Assembly: GCA_902767725.1 (NCBI GenBank)
Contig: CACXIM010000005.1
Location: 1-64,000 of the forward strand
Source: an uncultured Bacteroidia bacterium
GTDB taxonomy: Bacteria; Bacteroidota; Bacteroidia; Bacteroidales; F082
Direction of reading: 5' to 3'
DNA length: 64,000 nucleotides
The notes under the pieces were generated by a model. That model worked only from the letters and a program-made list of their open reading frames with translations. It did no database searches and was not told where the DNA came from. Below are positions 1 to 8,387 of this stretch, in pieces; the first letter of the stretch is position 1, and each line of letters begins with the position of its first letter. The position numbers and the translations under genes are program-made.

Positions 1-153
1 GTCGCCCGTCTCTTCGTTTGTTGAAAGGTACACTTCGCCAGCATCATCCGAACAGTTGGCGATTAAAGTGTTGGTGGACGGGTCGTCGACCCATTGGGCT
101 TGCAGCATCACGAACGATGCCAAAACCAAGAATAACAAAGTTATTTTTTTCAT
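1..153 (-). CDS. Secreted protein, N-terminal fragment cut by window edge
   Basis: The first 51 codons of a minus-strand gene are visible; the rest lies beyond the left edge. It begins ATG at 151-153 with two lysines, then a hydrophobic stretch (ITLLFLVLASFVMLQAQ), a typical signal peptide likely cut after the AQA-type end. The mature start is acidic and polar (WVDDPSTNTLIANCSDDAG). No lipobox cysteine is present, so it is probably periplasmic or secreted rather than a lipoprotein. It follows the FISUMP lipoprotein gene by 67 nt on the same strand and may belong to that operon. Function cannot be assigned from so short a piece. Confidence 0.75.
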   Translation of the reverse strand, partial: MKKITLLFLVLASFVMLQAQWVDDPSTNTLIANCSDDAGEVYLSTNEETGD

Positions 154-220
154 TATATTTCCTTATTTGACAATTTCTTCTCTATGCTTTCTTACCGTAT
201 GGCTAAAGAGTATAACTTGT

Positions 221-2557
221 TCAATTCGCATCGCGGACTAGGCGAACGGATAAGCCTTCAAACGATGCTTCATGATCTGCAGGATTTATTTCTGCATTTG
301 AGAAGGTCAAGTTAGAGATCATCAGGGCAGATTGAACGTTATTTATTGAATTAGCCGACCAATAGAGGCCTACCATCGGTAAATCATCATAGGAGTTCCA
401 TAAACCTGAGATATTATAGACTGCATTCCTAATTCTATTGCCACTACACGGCATTGTCACACAGCCTTCTCGCTCTAGAAGTGACCATTCTGCCTCCGTG
501 AGATACTGACCTGCGACCGGACTGTCACATGCAAGAGATCGGACTCCTTCAGGCCAAGTGCCGAACGAATCGGGGAACACAATCATGCAACTATTCGACC
601 TGCCACAAGCTGGATAGGTATAAGGTGCAACACTAATACTCTTGTCTGCCGTGCCACGCACAAGCATAGTGACAATGGCATAGCGCTTGCCTGAACGAGA
701 ATTGTAAAAGACCGTAGGAGTATAATCAGGATTGTCTATTTCTATCGGACCTAATAAATATCCCCACTCCAATAACCCACTGGCTACAGAAGTATTATTA
801 TTACCTTCCAACGTGCGCCAACCGCTGTTCACGGTGTTACCGCCATTGCTGATGGCGTTGTAGCCCCAGTCGGCCGTGCTGGGCGTTTGGCTGTTCAAGT
901 TGTTTGCAGAGTTACCATAAGCATAGTAATCACTATAATTTTCGCTTGTCGACCAGGGCTGGTAGCAAATTGCGCCATGGTTCTGTCCGCTCGTGCCCCA
1001 GCCGAAAAGGTCGATCCAGCCATTGTAGGAGCTAGAAATCAGTTCGTTGCCGCACTTGTCGCCCACATCGCCCGAGGGATACATGCCTCCCGTAAAGACA
1101 AGTCCTCTGTAGTTGCCAGCGGATGAGTTGCCAAAGGCTACATACTCGTATTGGTATTCGGCGAAGCGCCAAGTGTTGGTGGAGGCTTGGTATTGCAGAT
1201 TGCCCATCGAGAAGTAGACCTTCTTGTCAGGTGCCACCGAAAACTCGTAAGGCGTTCCGTTGGCGTCTTTCATCACGCCTTGGTAGGGGCCTGCAGCAAA
1301 ATAGTCGCGGCGCGTGGCAAAGAGGATGGGATTGCCGTATGATATTCTGCCAATCGCATCGACGGCGTAGGCGCGCACGTAATAACGGGTGTCCAAGTCA
1401 AGGCTTGAGAGGTCGGCACCATAGCACACGTTGCCTTGCGTCACTGTGGCAGGCTCAAGCACGTTTGTGCCGTTCACCACAAGTTCCGTTGCCACGTTGC
1501 TCGGATTGGTGAGGTCGTCGTATTTCATATATAGGAATCCGAATCTGTCAAAGACATTGTCGGGGTCGGACATCACCTGTCCCAAGCCGTAGGCGCTGTT
1601 GGTGGTGATGAATGTAGGGCTGACAGTGCGGACAACCAGCGGGTCGACAACGACCTCCAAGTTGGTGTTCACTTTCATGATTACTCTGCGACGGATGAAG
1701 GGCGTGGCAGGCGGCGATGCCGTCCAGTCGGCAGTCTCTTCATAGAGTACCGTTGTGCCATTGTAGGCCGTCACGGTGAAGCCGCTCTGCAAGGTGCCTG
1801 GTGGCAGCATAAAGTAGAAGTCGGTCGGGACGGTTGCATCCAAGGCAACGCCCGCGCCGCAGTCGAGCGTCAGGGTGTTGTCGCCCCCGCTCACATAAGT
1901 TGGCAAGGGATTGGAAGATGTACAGTCGGCCGAGAAAACGCCCCAAAGCTTGTCGTTAGTGTTCAGCGAGGTCAGTTTGACACTAGTCACCAGCAAGCCT
2001 CTGCCTTGAATAATGATGGGAACGCACAGACCGCCGAACACATTGCGGAAATTGAGCGTCTGCGTGCTCGAGCTGGCCACCATGGGCATGGCGCCTTCGT
2101 CGAAGGTGTTGGCCTTGTACGACTGCGTGGAGAGCATGCTGAACGTGGCAGTGCTGCCGCTGATGGTGGTTGCCGTGCCTTCGGCATTGGCTGCGGGATA
2201 GGCTGCCATGTAGTCGGGCTCGAAGAAACCGTCGTTCTGCTCGCCCGTGTAGAAGGTGCCATACATGGTGTTCTCGCCCTCCGTGAGTTGGAAGGTCAGC
2301 GTGGTGCCGCTTTGGTTAGACACCTTGATGAGGTCGTCTTCCGACCAGTAAAGAGGCGTCTCCGAATAACCATTAGGGTCCCATTCGGGGTTGATGTGTG
2401 TCCTATTCCCTTTCGATCCGCCGCCTTTCGTTTGCTCGATTTTGGCGCGGAAGCCGTTCTCGGGCACGTCGTCGCCTTCGTTGCCGTTCTTCGTGCACGA
2501 GGCAACCAAGGCCAGGCACAAGATCCATAGTGCAATTCTACTTGTTGTTTTCATCAT
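221..2557 (-). CDS. Fimbrillin-like lipoprotein with C-terminal FISUMP-type domain
   Basis: A 778-residue outer-membrane lipoprotein candidate. The signal peptide ends in the lipobox LVASC with Cys about residue 21. Residues about 35-300 look like the fimbrillin/Mfa-like fold: a THINPEW-type start, then repeated beta-rich blocks such as YPAANAEGTATTIS and GALCVP-type segments. Residues about 305-420 resemble a fibronectin-like linker (RYYVRAYAVDA). The last ~340 residues carry the pattern KVYFSMGNLQY, WRFAEYQ, GWIDLFGWGTSG, DWGYNAISNGG and the terminal SVRLVRD typical of the FISUMP/paralogous surface domain common in gut Bacteroidales. It is a tandem paralogue of the next gene upstream, with an almost identical central block. 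The ligand or fibre role is inferred only from the family. Confidence 0.8.
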   Translation of the reverse strand: MMKTTSRIALWILCLALVASCTKNGNEGDDVPENGFRAKIEQTKGGGSKGNRTHINPEWDPNGYSETPLYWSEDDLIKVSNQSGTTLTFQLTEGENTMYGTFYTGEQNDGFFEPDYMAAYPAANAEGTATTISGSTATFSMLSTQSYKANTFDEGAMPMVASSSTQTLNFRNVFGGLCVPIIIQGRGLLVTSVKLTSLNTNDKLWGVFSADCTSSNPLPTYVSGGDNTLTLDCGAGVALDATVPTDFYFMLPPGTLQSGFTVTAYNGTTVLYEETADWTASPPATPFIRRRVIMKVNTNLEVVVDPLVVRTVSPTFITTNSAYGLGQVMSDPDNVFDRFGFLYMKYDDLTNPSNVATELVVNGTNVLEPATVTQGNVCYGADLSSLDLDTRYYVRAYAVDAIGRISYGNPILFATRRDYFAAGPYQGVMKDANGTPYEFSVAPDKKVYFSMGNLQYQASTNTWRFAEYQYEYVAFGNSSAGNYRGLVFTGGMYPSGDVGDKCGNELISSSYNGWIDLFGWGTSGQNHGAICYQPWSTSENYSDYYAYGNSANNLNSQTPSTADWGYNAISNGGNTVNSGWRTLEGNNNTSVASGLLEWGYLLGPIEIDNPDYTPTVFYNSRSGKRYAIVTMLVRGTADKSISVAPYTYPACGRSNSCMIVFPDSFGTWPEGVRSLACDSPVAGQYLTEAEWSLLEREGCVTMPCSGNRIRNAVYNISGLWNSYDDLPMVGLYWSANSINNVQSALMISNLTFSNAEINPADHEASFEGLSVRLVRDAN

Positions 2558-2621
2558 TATTTTTTACTCCTTATTGTTTTAATCTAAGTTTAAGTTAATG
2601 AGCAAATTTAGTCTACCTATT

Positions 2622-2760
2622 GGAGGACACGAGACAACGGGACTATAGTTTGTGACTATGTCAATGACCAACTCAACCCAACGCAGAAACTTTAGCATGC
2701 CCATGAAACTGTCATGGTCAATGGCCAGGTCAAATAGTCTCAAAGTCCCGTGTCACGCAT
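2622..2760. repeat. Imperfect palindromic element, family A copy 1
   Basis: The 284-nt spacer between the two tandem lipoprotein genes contains a long imperfect inverted repeat. The left arm starts near ggacacgagac / cgggact and the right arm ends with agtcccgtgtc; inner arms pair gactatgtcaatgacca with tggtcaatgg and aatagtc. The same arm sequence occurs at 11296-11380. It could act as a transcript-end structure for the upstream lipoprotein gene or be a REP-like mobile repeat. No ORF with coding signals lies in the spacer. Confidence 0.6.
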
Positions 2761-2841
2761 CAAAAACCATAAAATTTAAAAATATGTGATGTTATTCCTT
2801 ATTATGTTTATTACAAACAATTTAAATGTTATCTCTATTGA

Positions 2842-5181
2842 TTACTCAACATCGCGCACAAGGCGGACGGGGAAGCCAGTACAACGGTAATACCCCCCGA
2901 TCCAAGGATCAATCTTCCTTTGGCCAAAACGCATGAGTCGTAGACAGGCTGAATTGTGGACTGCTGTTGATGAATAATAGGTTCTATCATACTTAGAAGA
3001 GTTATCATCCTCCCCAAAGATCACCTCTTTTACTTCACGCCTACCAGTAGCCGGCAGGAAAATGCAACCCGCCCGCTCCAAAACAGACCACTCCGCTTCA
3101 GATAATGGTCTATATGAAAGGTTACTAGTAATGTTGTTTATATAGCTTAACGTACGTATTCCTTCTTCAGGGAGAGTAAACGAGTCGGGGAATATGACCA
3201 AGCCATTGACTGTATTGCCGCAAAACCAATGATCGTATCCGTCATAATTGATTTTTGTAACCGATTGGTTCACATTGCCATTCACATACAATTTAGCTCT
3301 CCAGACACGGTAGGCTGGGCGATTCGGGGTTGCGGGTTGAATCAGGTAAGCCCATTCCGTAATCTCGGAAGTAACATAATTGTTAGGGTGAGAGTACTGA
3401 TTCAGCAAAGCACGCCATTGTCCAGGGGCATTGCCGCCGTTGCTGATGGCGTTGTAGACCCCCCAGTCGTAATTTGCATACTCGCCAATTAAGTCGTAAT
3501 GAGTATAATTTTGAAAGCCATGTTTTACTGAAGAAGGACCGTAGCCGTATTCATTAACATCATTTTCAATTCTATCGTTTTCCCAAGAGTAGGGATAATA
3601 GCGTCTGACATGAGGATCATTAAGGTCGCGATAACCACTTGTTGCCCATCCGAAAAGGTCGATCCATCCGCCATAGCTTGACGAAATCAAGGCATTGTCG
3701 CACTTCACACCGTTTTCATAGACGGTTCCCTTTTCTGCATCGCCCACAAAGTCCCATTGGTGTTCGGCGAAGCGCCACGTGCCTGGCGCGGTGGTGCCGT
3801 CGGCCCTGTTGTGGCTGCCCATGGCGGCATTGAATTGCAGGTTGCCTGCCGAGAACCATACCTTTCTGGTGGGCGACACGGAATATTCATAAGGGTTGCC
3901 ACTCGGGTCAACCAATACGCCGGGATACGGACCTTCGAAATAGTCCATAAGCGTGGTGAAGAGGACGGGAGCGCCGTAATAGGGTATGCCCGCCGAGTTG
4001 GTGGCGAAGGCGCACACATAATACTTGGTGTCTTCGTCGAGGCCTTCATACAGATTGCCATAGCATACGGTGCCTTGCACCACGTCGGTGGTCACGAGCA
4101 CGTTGGTGTTGGCGCTATTTAAGACGAGATCGGCGGCCGGGTTGCTCGGGTCAGTGATTTGGTCGTATCTAATAAAGAGCAGGCCTCGGGTGGTCGGTGT
4201 ACCGGACATCACTTGACCCAGTCCAAAGGCACTGTTCTTGGTGATGGACGTCGGGTTGACAGTGCGAACCTCCAGCGGCTCGACGACAATTTGCAGGCTG
4301 GTGTTCACTTTCATGACCACGCTGCGCGGAATGAAACCTGTAGCAGGCGTTGCCGTCCAATTCGCAGTCTCATTGTAAATCATTGCAGTGCCATTGTAGG
4401 CCGTCACGGTGAAGCCACTCTCCAACGTCCCCGGAGGCACCATGAAATAGAAATCAGTTGGAGTGGTGGCGTTGAGTGCGACACCCCCGCTGCACTCGAG
4501 TGTCAGGGTGTTGTCGCCTCCGCTCACATGCGCGGGCACGGGACTGGAAGAGGTGCAGTCGGCAGTGAACACGCCCCATAGCTTCTCGGTAGTGTTCAGC
4601 GAGGTCAGCTTCACGCTGGTCACCGTCAGTCCGTCGCCGCAAAGCGGGATGCACAGGCCGCCAAACACGTTGCGGAAATCGAGTGTCTGCGTACTCGAGC
4701 TGGCCACCATGGGCATGGCGCCTTCGTCGAAGGTGTTGGCCTTGTACGACTGCGTAGAGAGCATGCTGAACGTGGCAGTGCTGCCGCTGATGGTGGTTGC
4801 CGTGCCTTCGGCATTGGCCGCAGGATAGGCTGCCATGTAGTCGGGCTCGAAAAAGCCGTCGTTCTGCTCGCCCGTGTAGAAGGTGCCATACATGGTGTTC
4901 TCGCCTTCCGCGAGTTGGAAGGTCAGCGTGCTTCCGTTGCCGTCTTGGTTGGCCACCTTGATATGGTCGCCTGCCGACCAGTAAATACCAGTCTCTTCTT
5001 CATTGCCCCAATCGGGGTTGATGTGGGTCCTCTCCCCTTTCGATCCGCCGCCTTTCGTCTGCTCGATGGTGGCGCGGAATCCGTTTTCAGGTACGTCGTT
5101 GCCCGTGTTGCCGTTCTTCTTGCACGAGGCAACCAAGGCCAAGCACAAGATCCATAGTGCTATTCTACTTGTTTTCATCAT
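2842..5181 (-). CDS. Fimbrillin-like lipoprotein with C-terminal FISUMP-type domain (tandem paralogue)
   Basis: A 779-residue lipoprotein with lipobox LVASC, Cys about residue 20. It has the same architecture as the downstream paralogue: a fimbrillin-like N-terminal half, a fibronectin-like linker (YYVCAFATNSAG), and a FISUMP-type C-terminal half with KVWFSAGNLQF, WRFAEHQWDF, GGWIDLFGWATSG and the ending FPVRLVRD. The N-terminal halves share an almost unchanged stretch of about 85 residues, while the C-terminal halves have diverged strongly, which suggests recombination or selection on the exposed part. It is preceded at 34 nt by a small membrane protein gene in the same orientation and is probably in the operon headed by the 50-residue peptide gene at 5513-5665. 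Confidence 0.8.
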   Translation of the reverse strand: MMKTSRIALWILCLALVASCKKNGNTGNDVPENGFRATIEQTKGGGSKGERTHINPDWGNEEETGIYWSAGDHIKVANQDGNGSTLTFQLAEGENTMYGTFYTGEQNDGFFEPDYMAAYPAANAEGTATTISGSTATFSMLSTQSYKANTFDEGAMPMVASSSTQTLDFRNVFGGLCIPLCGDGLTVTSVKLTSLNTTEKLWGVFTADCTSSSPVPAHVSGGDNTLTLECSGGVALNATTPTDFYFMVPPGTLESGFTVTAYNGTAMIYNETANWTATPATGFIPRSVVMKVNTSLQIVVEPLEVRTVNPTSITKNSAFGLGQVMSGTPTTRGLLFIRYDQITDPSNPAADLVLNSANTNVLVTTDVVQGTVCYGNLYEGLDEDTKYYVCAFATNSAGIPYYGAPVLFTTLMDYFEGPYPGVLVDPSGNPYEYSVSPTRKVWFSAGNLQFNAAMGSHNRADGTTAPGTWRFAEHQWDFVGDAEKGTVYENGVKCDNALISSSYGGWIDLFGWATSGYRDLNDPHVRRYYPYSWENDRIENDVNEYGYGPSSVKHGFQNYTHYDLIGEYANYDWGVYNAISNGGNAPGQWRALLNQYSHPNNYVTSEITEWAYLIQPATPNRPAYRVWRAKLYVNGNVNQSVTKINYDGYDHWFCGNTVNGLVIFPDSFTLPEEGIRTLSYINNITSNLSYRPLSEAEWSVLERAGCIFLPATGRREVKEVIFGEDDNSSKYDRTYYSSTAVHNSACLRLMRFGQRKIDPWIGGYYRCTGFPVRLVRDVE

Positions 5182-5214
5182 TTTTATTTTTTGTTTGTTT
5201 TCTTTTTGCCTTTA

Positions 5215-5505
5215 CTATTCTATTGTCTGCAAATCCAAGACCCGTGTCCAATGTTGTTCGTACTCTTTTTTCCATTTGTCTCTCGGGGTTTCTTCTTGGA
5301 TTTCAATGTTTTCAGGACTTTCAAAAATCACCTTCGTTTCCGTACTATCTGCTACCATCGTTGCAGTCTCTTCCCATTCAGGCACATCATAATCATCCTC
5401 AAGATTGTCTCGTCCAACATAGGCAACCAATCCAATAATGACAGCCAACAAGAAGAGTGAGGTTACTACTGGTCCTCCAATACCTTCTCTTCTCATGGAA
5501 AACAA
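5215..5505 (-). CDS. Small single-pass membrane protein, unknown
   Basis: A 96-residue protein with one predicted membrane segment near the N-terminus (VVTSLFLLAVIIGLVAYV, residues about 13-30), followed by a strongly acidic stretch rich in Glu, Asp and Thr and a basic-aromatic tail (KKEYEQHWTRVL). The topology suggests a short inside segment and an extracytoplasmic acidic tail. It lies 7 nt downstream of the 50-residue peptide gene and 33 nt upstream of the FISUMP lipoprotein gene, all on the minus strand, so one transcript is likely. I do not recognise a family. The second peptide module at 7.7 kb has no equivalent gene. Confidence 0.65.
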   Translation of the reverse strand: MFSMRREGIGGPVVTSLFLLAVIIGLVAYVGRDNLEDDYDVPEWEETATMVADSTETKVIFESPENIEIQEETPRDKWKKEYEQHWTRVLDLQTIE

Positions 5506-5512
5506 AAAATGA

Positions 5513-5665
5513 TTACGGGAAAGTAAAATAATCTAGTCCGACAGATTCCGTACTGTTGCCCTTAAGGGCTGAACCACACAACACTACTGGTGCGCTGATT
5601 TCAATAATCTGAGCCTTGGGAGCCTCATAGGTTTGCCCCTTGGGGCGGTCTGCTACATTTTTCAT
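5513..5665 (-). CDS. 50-residue peptide heading lipoprotein operon (copy 1)
   Basis: A 50-codon ORF starting MKNVADRPKGQTYEAPKA and ending GLDYFTFP. It differs from the second copy at 7724-7876 at only two residues (ISAP versus IDTP) and the flanks are also duplicated. The core APKAQIIEI followed by a Val-Leu-Cys-Gly segment resembles the short PK-x2-(I/V)-x-(E/D) proteins often seen beside fimbrillin-like genes in Bacteroidales. It has no signal peptide. It sits directly after a ~320-nt structured leader and 7 nt before the next gene. It might be a small exported or regulatory peptide, a leader peptide, or a precursor; none is shown by the sequence. Confidence 0.7.
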   Translation of the reverse strand: MKNVADRPKGQTYEAPKAQIIEISAPVVLCGSALKGNSTESVGLDYFTFP

Positions 5666-5987
5666 CCTACGATGTTGCTTTGTTTGTTATGCCCTTGTTC
5701 CCAAAGGGCTTCTTTATGAAACGAGATGCAGGAACAAGCCGATTGCTCGGCCGCATCTCTTTTGTCGAAAACAAGCAAAGAAGCGTGGATTGTATGTTCA
5801 CACCTAACTTGAAGGTTGTAGCAGAGACCCGTAATAAAGGGTGTATAACAACCCACGCTATTGGGATGGGCGTTTATTATACAACCTCCTTTATTACGTG
5901 GCTCTTGAAAACTGCTACATTCTCAAGTTAAATGAAGCATAATCATGCTTCGATGATTGTATCTAGCGTCCTCTCGATTGCGAAATG
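5666..5987 (-). promoter_or_regulatory. Structured ~320-nt 5' leader, copy 1
   Basis: This gene-free stretch lies between the promoter at 5994-6024 and the peptide gene. It contains a long hairpin at 5806-5929 whose paired blocks include aacttga/tcaagtt, gtagcag/ctgctac, gtaataaagg/cctttattac and tgtataa/ttataca, plus a short hairpin at 5933-5950 (gaagcat/atgcttc). A second copy lies at 7877-8209, and two base pairs differ between copies by double changes that keep pairing, which points to selection on RNA structure. It could be a riboregulator, a long attenuator or a processed RNA. Confidence 0.65.
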
Positions 5988-5993
5988 ACGGTG

Positions 5994-6024
5994 CAAAAAT
6001 AGACAAATTTCTTGAAATAACAAG
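5994..6024 (-). promoter_or_regulatory. Bacteroidetes-type promoter for peptide/lipoprotein operon 1
   Basis: On the minus strand the sequence reads CTTG, 19 nt, TATTTTTG, matching the Bacteroidetes primary sigma factor consensus (TTTG, about 19-20 nt, TAnnTTTG) with one change in the -33 box. The identical arrangement, with the same 19-nt spacing but a mostly different spacer, occurs in copy 2. The predicted start would be a few bases below 5994. Confidence 0.7.
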
Positions 6025-6140
6025 CAAATCCATGAAAAAAAACACCTCTGACTGCTTTTTGTCGCTTTTATGCGTCTTATTTCCCATGATTTACATCATA
6101 TCCTGCCAACCATTTTTGTATATTATGCCTTAAATCTCAC

Positions 6141-6177
6141 AAAAAAAAGACCGCCACAAGAAAACCCTGTGGCGGTC
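6141..6177 (-). terminator. Intrinsic terminator of MucBP-like lipoprotein gene
   Basis: On the minus strand a perfect 10-bp stem (gaccgccaca with tgtggcggtc) and a 9-nt loop are followed by a run of eight T residues. It lies 43 nt past the stop of the lipoprotein gene at 6220-7662, so operon 2 ends here and does not read into the leader of operon 1. Confidence 0.85.
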
Positions 6178-6219
6178 ACGTGAAAACCTATCGTTTTTGC
6201 GCAGTAAAACTCATGACTG

Positions 6220-7662
6220 TTATTCTCGAATATTCTTATCAGGTGCTTCAGGTATGTACCAGAATCTGACGTAAGCATTAGGTGTTTCTGTCAACTCGAT
6301 TCGTATGCGATCGTGTTCTAAATCTAAATATTGAAATGTTGGAAAATTTGTCACTGCGGAGCGCATATATTCATAACCTGCAACAGATTCGGCTATTAAA
6401 ATCATGGTTTCTCCAACATCGCCACGCATGATAAGGGGTTCTGCTATATCCTCACCAGTATCAAAATCAGTGTAATAAACCATAAACTCCACTTCCTCTG
6501 GTGTTCTTTCATATTCGAAAATGATATCATTCTCCCACGGATTCTCGGAGAGCTCTATGGATTGCACCTCACTCGGTCCCCAAAGAGTGTACCCAGCAAT
6601 TTCAATCGCAGCCTCTGTAACGGAAGTGCCAACTTCTAACCCGAAGACCTGCTTAATATCAGGGAGAATTTCTCTTGTCTCACGATCCAGATAAAAGACC
6701 GTATAGTACGTATAGTGGGCATTGGGGACCACCTCCATTGCGGTCTCCACCTTGCTCAATCGGCTGCGGACGATGAAGTCGGGCATTTGCCCGCTGCTCC
6801 ATTCGACAGACTTTTCGTAGATTGTCTCGTCTGTCATATCGAAATTTGATGGCCAAGACACATCGCCTACGACCTTCACCGTGAAGCCGTTCTCGAGCGT
6901 TCCTGCGGGCACCATGATGGTGAAGTCGATTACCGCGTCCCTGGAAAGCTCCACGCCATCAGGGCCGCAGTCGAGGGTGATGATGTGCTTGCTGGTCGAG
7001 TTGTTGGCCACCGTGCTGTTGAGCGTGGCCTCGCCGTCGAGGCCGCTGACGGTGGTTGTGCAGCTGCCCCAAAGCACGTCGTCGGGGTTGTTCGACGTGA
7101 TCACCACGCTTTTCACCTTATAGGTGTGTCTCTCGTCGTCAGGCGAGCAAGTCAGCGGGAACACCACGCCGCCCAGCACGTTCTTGAACTCGATGTCTTC
7201 ATCAGTCGAGCATGCCATCATAGGCATGGCCTTGGTGCCGAACGAGTTGGCCCTGTAGGTTTGGACAGCGGGCAGGTCGAAGGTGGCGGTAGTGGCCGAG
7301 GTGATGGTGTTGGACGTTCCGGCGGTGCTGGTGGCGGGATAGATGGCCGTGTAGTTGGGGCTGAAGAAGCTAGCGCTCACCTCGCTCGAACGGAACGTGC
7401 CGTAGGAGGTGTTGGCGCCTTCGTCAAGGTCGAAGCCGAGAGCCTGGCCTTTCGTGTTGCGCACGACGATTTGGTCGTTTTCGTCCCATTTGACGTCTGA
7501 GCCGTCGAGGTAGGTCCTGCTGCCGTCACCGCTGCCTTGCTCGGCTATGGCGTGGAAGCCGCGGCCGCTGGTTGTGCCGTTATCCTTGCCGCATGAGGAA
7601 AGGAAGCCGATTGCCACGAGGCATACGGCCACGAGGCGGAGGGTTTGTTTTCTGTTTCTCAT
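6220..7662 (-). CDS. Fimbrillin-like lipoprotein with two C-terminal MucBP-like repeats
   Basis: A 480-residue lipoprotein. The signal peptide ends FLSSC, with the lipidated Cys about residue 24. Residues about 35-325 are fimbrillin-like: a TYLDGSDVKWDENDQI start, YPATSTAGTSNTITS, a LNSTVANNSTSKHIITLDC block and a VPAGTLENGFTV block that is shared with the paralogues at 221 and 2842. The last ~150 residues form two repeats with the MucBP-like pattern VxYxDxxTGexI ... G..G.......AGY (TVFYLDRETREILPDI and MVYYTDFDTGEDIAEPL). MucBP domains are known mostly from Gram-positive mucus-binding proteins, so adhesion to host glycoprotein is a reasonable but unproven idea. It ends at a strong terminator. 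Confidence 0.75.
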   Translation of the reverse strand: MRNRKQTLRLVAVCLVAIGFLSSCGKDNGTTSGRGFHAIAEQGSGDGSRTYLDGSDVKWDENDQIVVRNTKGQALGFDLDEGANTSYGTFRSSEVSASFFSPNYTAIYPATSTAGTSNTITSATTATFDLPAVQTYRANSFGTKAMPMMACSTDEDIEFKNVLGGVVFPLTCSPDDERHTYKVKSVVITSNNPDDVLWGSCTTTVSGLDGEATLNSTVANNSTSKHIITLDCGPDGVELSRDAVIDFTIMVPAGTLENGFTVKVVGDVSWPSNFDMTDETIYEKSVEWSSGQMPDFIVRSRLSKVETAMEVVPNAHYTYYTVFYLDRETREILPDIKQVFGLEVGTSVTEAAIEIAGYTLWGPSEVQSIELSENPWENDIIFEYERTPEEVEFMVYYTDFDTGEDIAEPLIMRGDVGETMILIAESVAGYEYMRSAVTNFPTFQYLDLEHDRIRIELTETPNAYVRFWYIPEAPDKNIRE

Positions 7663-7723
7663 TTTTCTTGTAGTTTTGTTGTGTGTTTTGTAGTGTTTTG
7701 ACTGTTTTGGAAATCAAAAATGA

Positions 7724-7876
7724 TTACGGGAAAGTAAAATAATCCAATCCGACAGATTCCGTACTGTTGCCCTTAAGGGCTGAACCACACAACACTACTG
7801 GGGTGTCGATTTCAATAATCTGAGCCTTGGGAGCCTCATAGGTTTGCCCCTTGGGGCGGTCTGCTACATTTTTCAT
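7724..7876 (-). CDS. 50-residue peptide heading lipoprotein operon (copy 2)
   Basis: Near-identical twin of the peptide at 5513-5665 (48 of 50 residues), including the APKAQIIEI core and the VVLCGSALKGN segment with a single Cys. The start was set at the ATG at 7874-7876 because the duplicated peptide starts there and the in-frame extension upstream falls in the leader, which in copy 1 lacks a matching reading frame. The downstream gene, 61 nt away, is the MucBP-like lipoprotein. Conservation of the protein sequence between copies, with scattered changes in the leader, supports a translated gene. Confidence 0.7.
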   Translation of the reverse strand: MKNVADRPKGQTYEAPKAQIIEIDTPVVLCGSALKGNSTESVGLDYFTFP

Positions 7877-8209
7877 CCTACGATGTCTTCGTTTTAATTG
7901 TCGTCTTGCCTCCGTTCCCAAAAGGCAAACATTACCAAAACATTGAGATACAGGAACGAGCCAAACACAGCCGCATCTCTTCCATTTGTCGAAAACAAAC
8001 AAAGAAGCGTGAGAGCAAGCTCACATCTAACTTGAAGGCTGTAGCAGAGGCCCGTAATAAAGGATGTATAACTAACTACTCACGCTATTGGGTGGGCGTC
8101 GTTATACAATCTCCTTTATTACCTGGCTGAAAACTGCTACATTCTCAAGTTAATCGAAGCAACCCTTGCTTCCTAGATTGTAATCTAGCGTCCTCTCGAT
8201 GGCGAAATG
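7877..8209 (-). promoter_or_regulatory. Structured ~330-nt 5' leader, copy 2
   Basis: Second copy of the leader described at 5666. The main hairpin is at 8029-8151 and the short hairpin at 8156-8172 reads gaagcaa/ttgcttc, where copy 1 has gaagcat/atgcttc: the closing pair changed A-T to T-A on both sides. In the main stem a G-C pair of copy 1 (gggtgtata with tatacaacc) is an A-T pair here (ggatgtata with tatacaatc). The remaining 140 nt up to the next gene (8247-8387) show nothing I can name. Confidence 0.65.
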
Positions 8210-8215
8210 ACGGTG

Positions 8216-8246
8216 CAAAAATAGACAAAAAAATTGATTTCGCAAG
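8216..8246 (-). promoter_or_regulatory. Bacteroidetes-type promoter for peptide/lipoprotein operon 2
   Basis: The minus strand reads CTTG, 19 nt, TATTTTTG, the same boxes and spacing as the promoter of copy 1, while the bases between them differ. Conservation of only the boxes is what a working promoter would show. Confidence 0.7.
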
Positions 8247-8387
8247 CATAAACAAGAAAGAAAACTTTTTTCATTGAAAAAACGCCGCGCGAGGTCTGAG
8301 CTTAATATAATAAGGTGTCGTCTTCCCACGGTCGTGCACCCGACAGCGTTTGAGCAACACAACAGGTGGATGACGACCAAAAAAGAA

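Noticed and set aside
5806..5929. Inverted repeat in the leader as a phase-variable invertible promoter
   Set aside because: Arms are imperfect with bulges, both copies have the same orientation, the promoter lies outside the inverted repeat, and no recombinase gene is near. RNA hairpin fits better.
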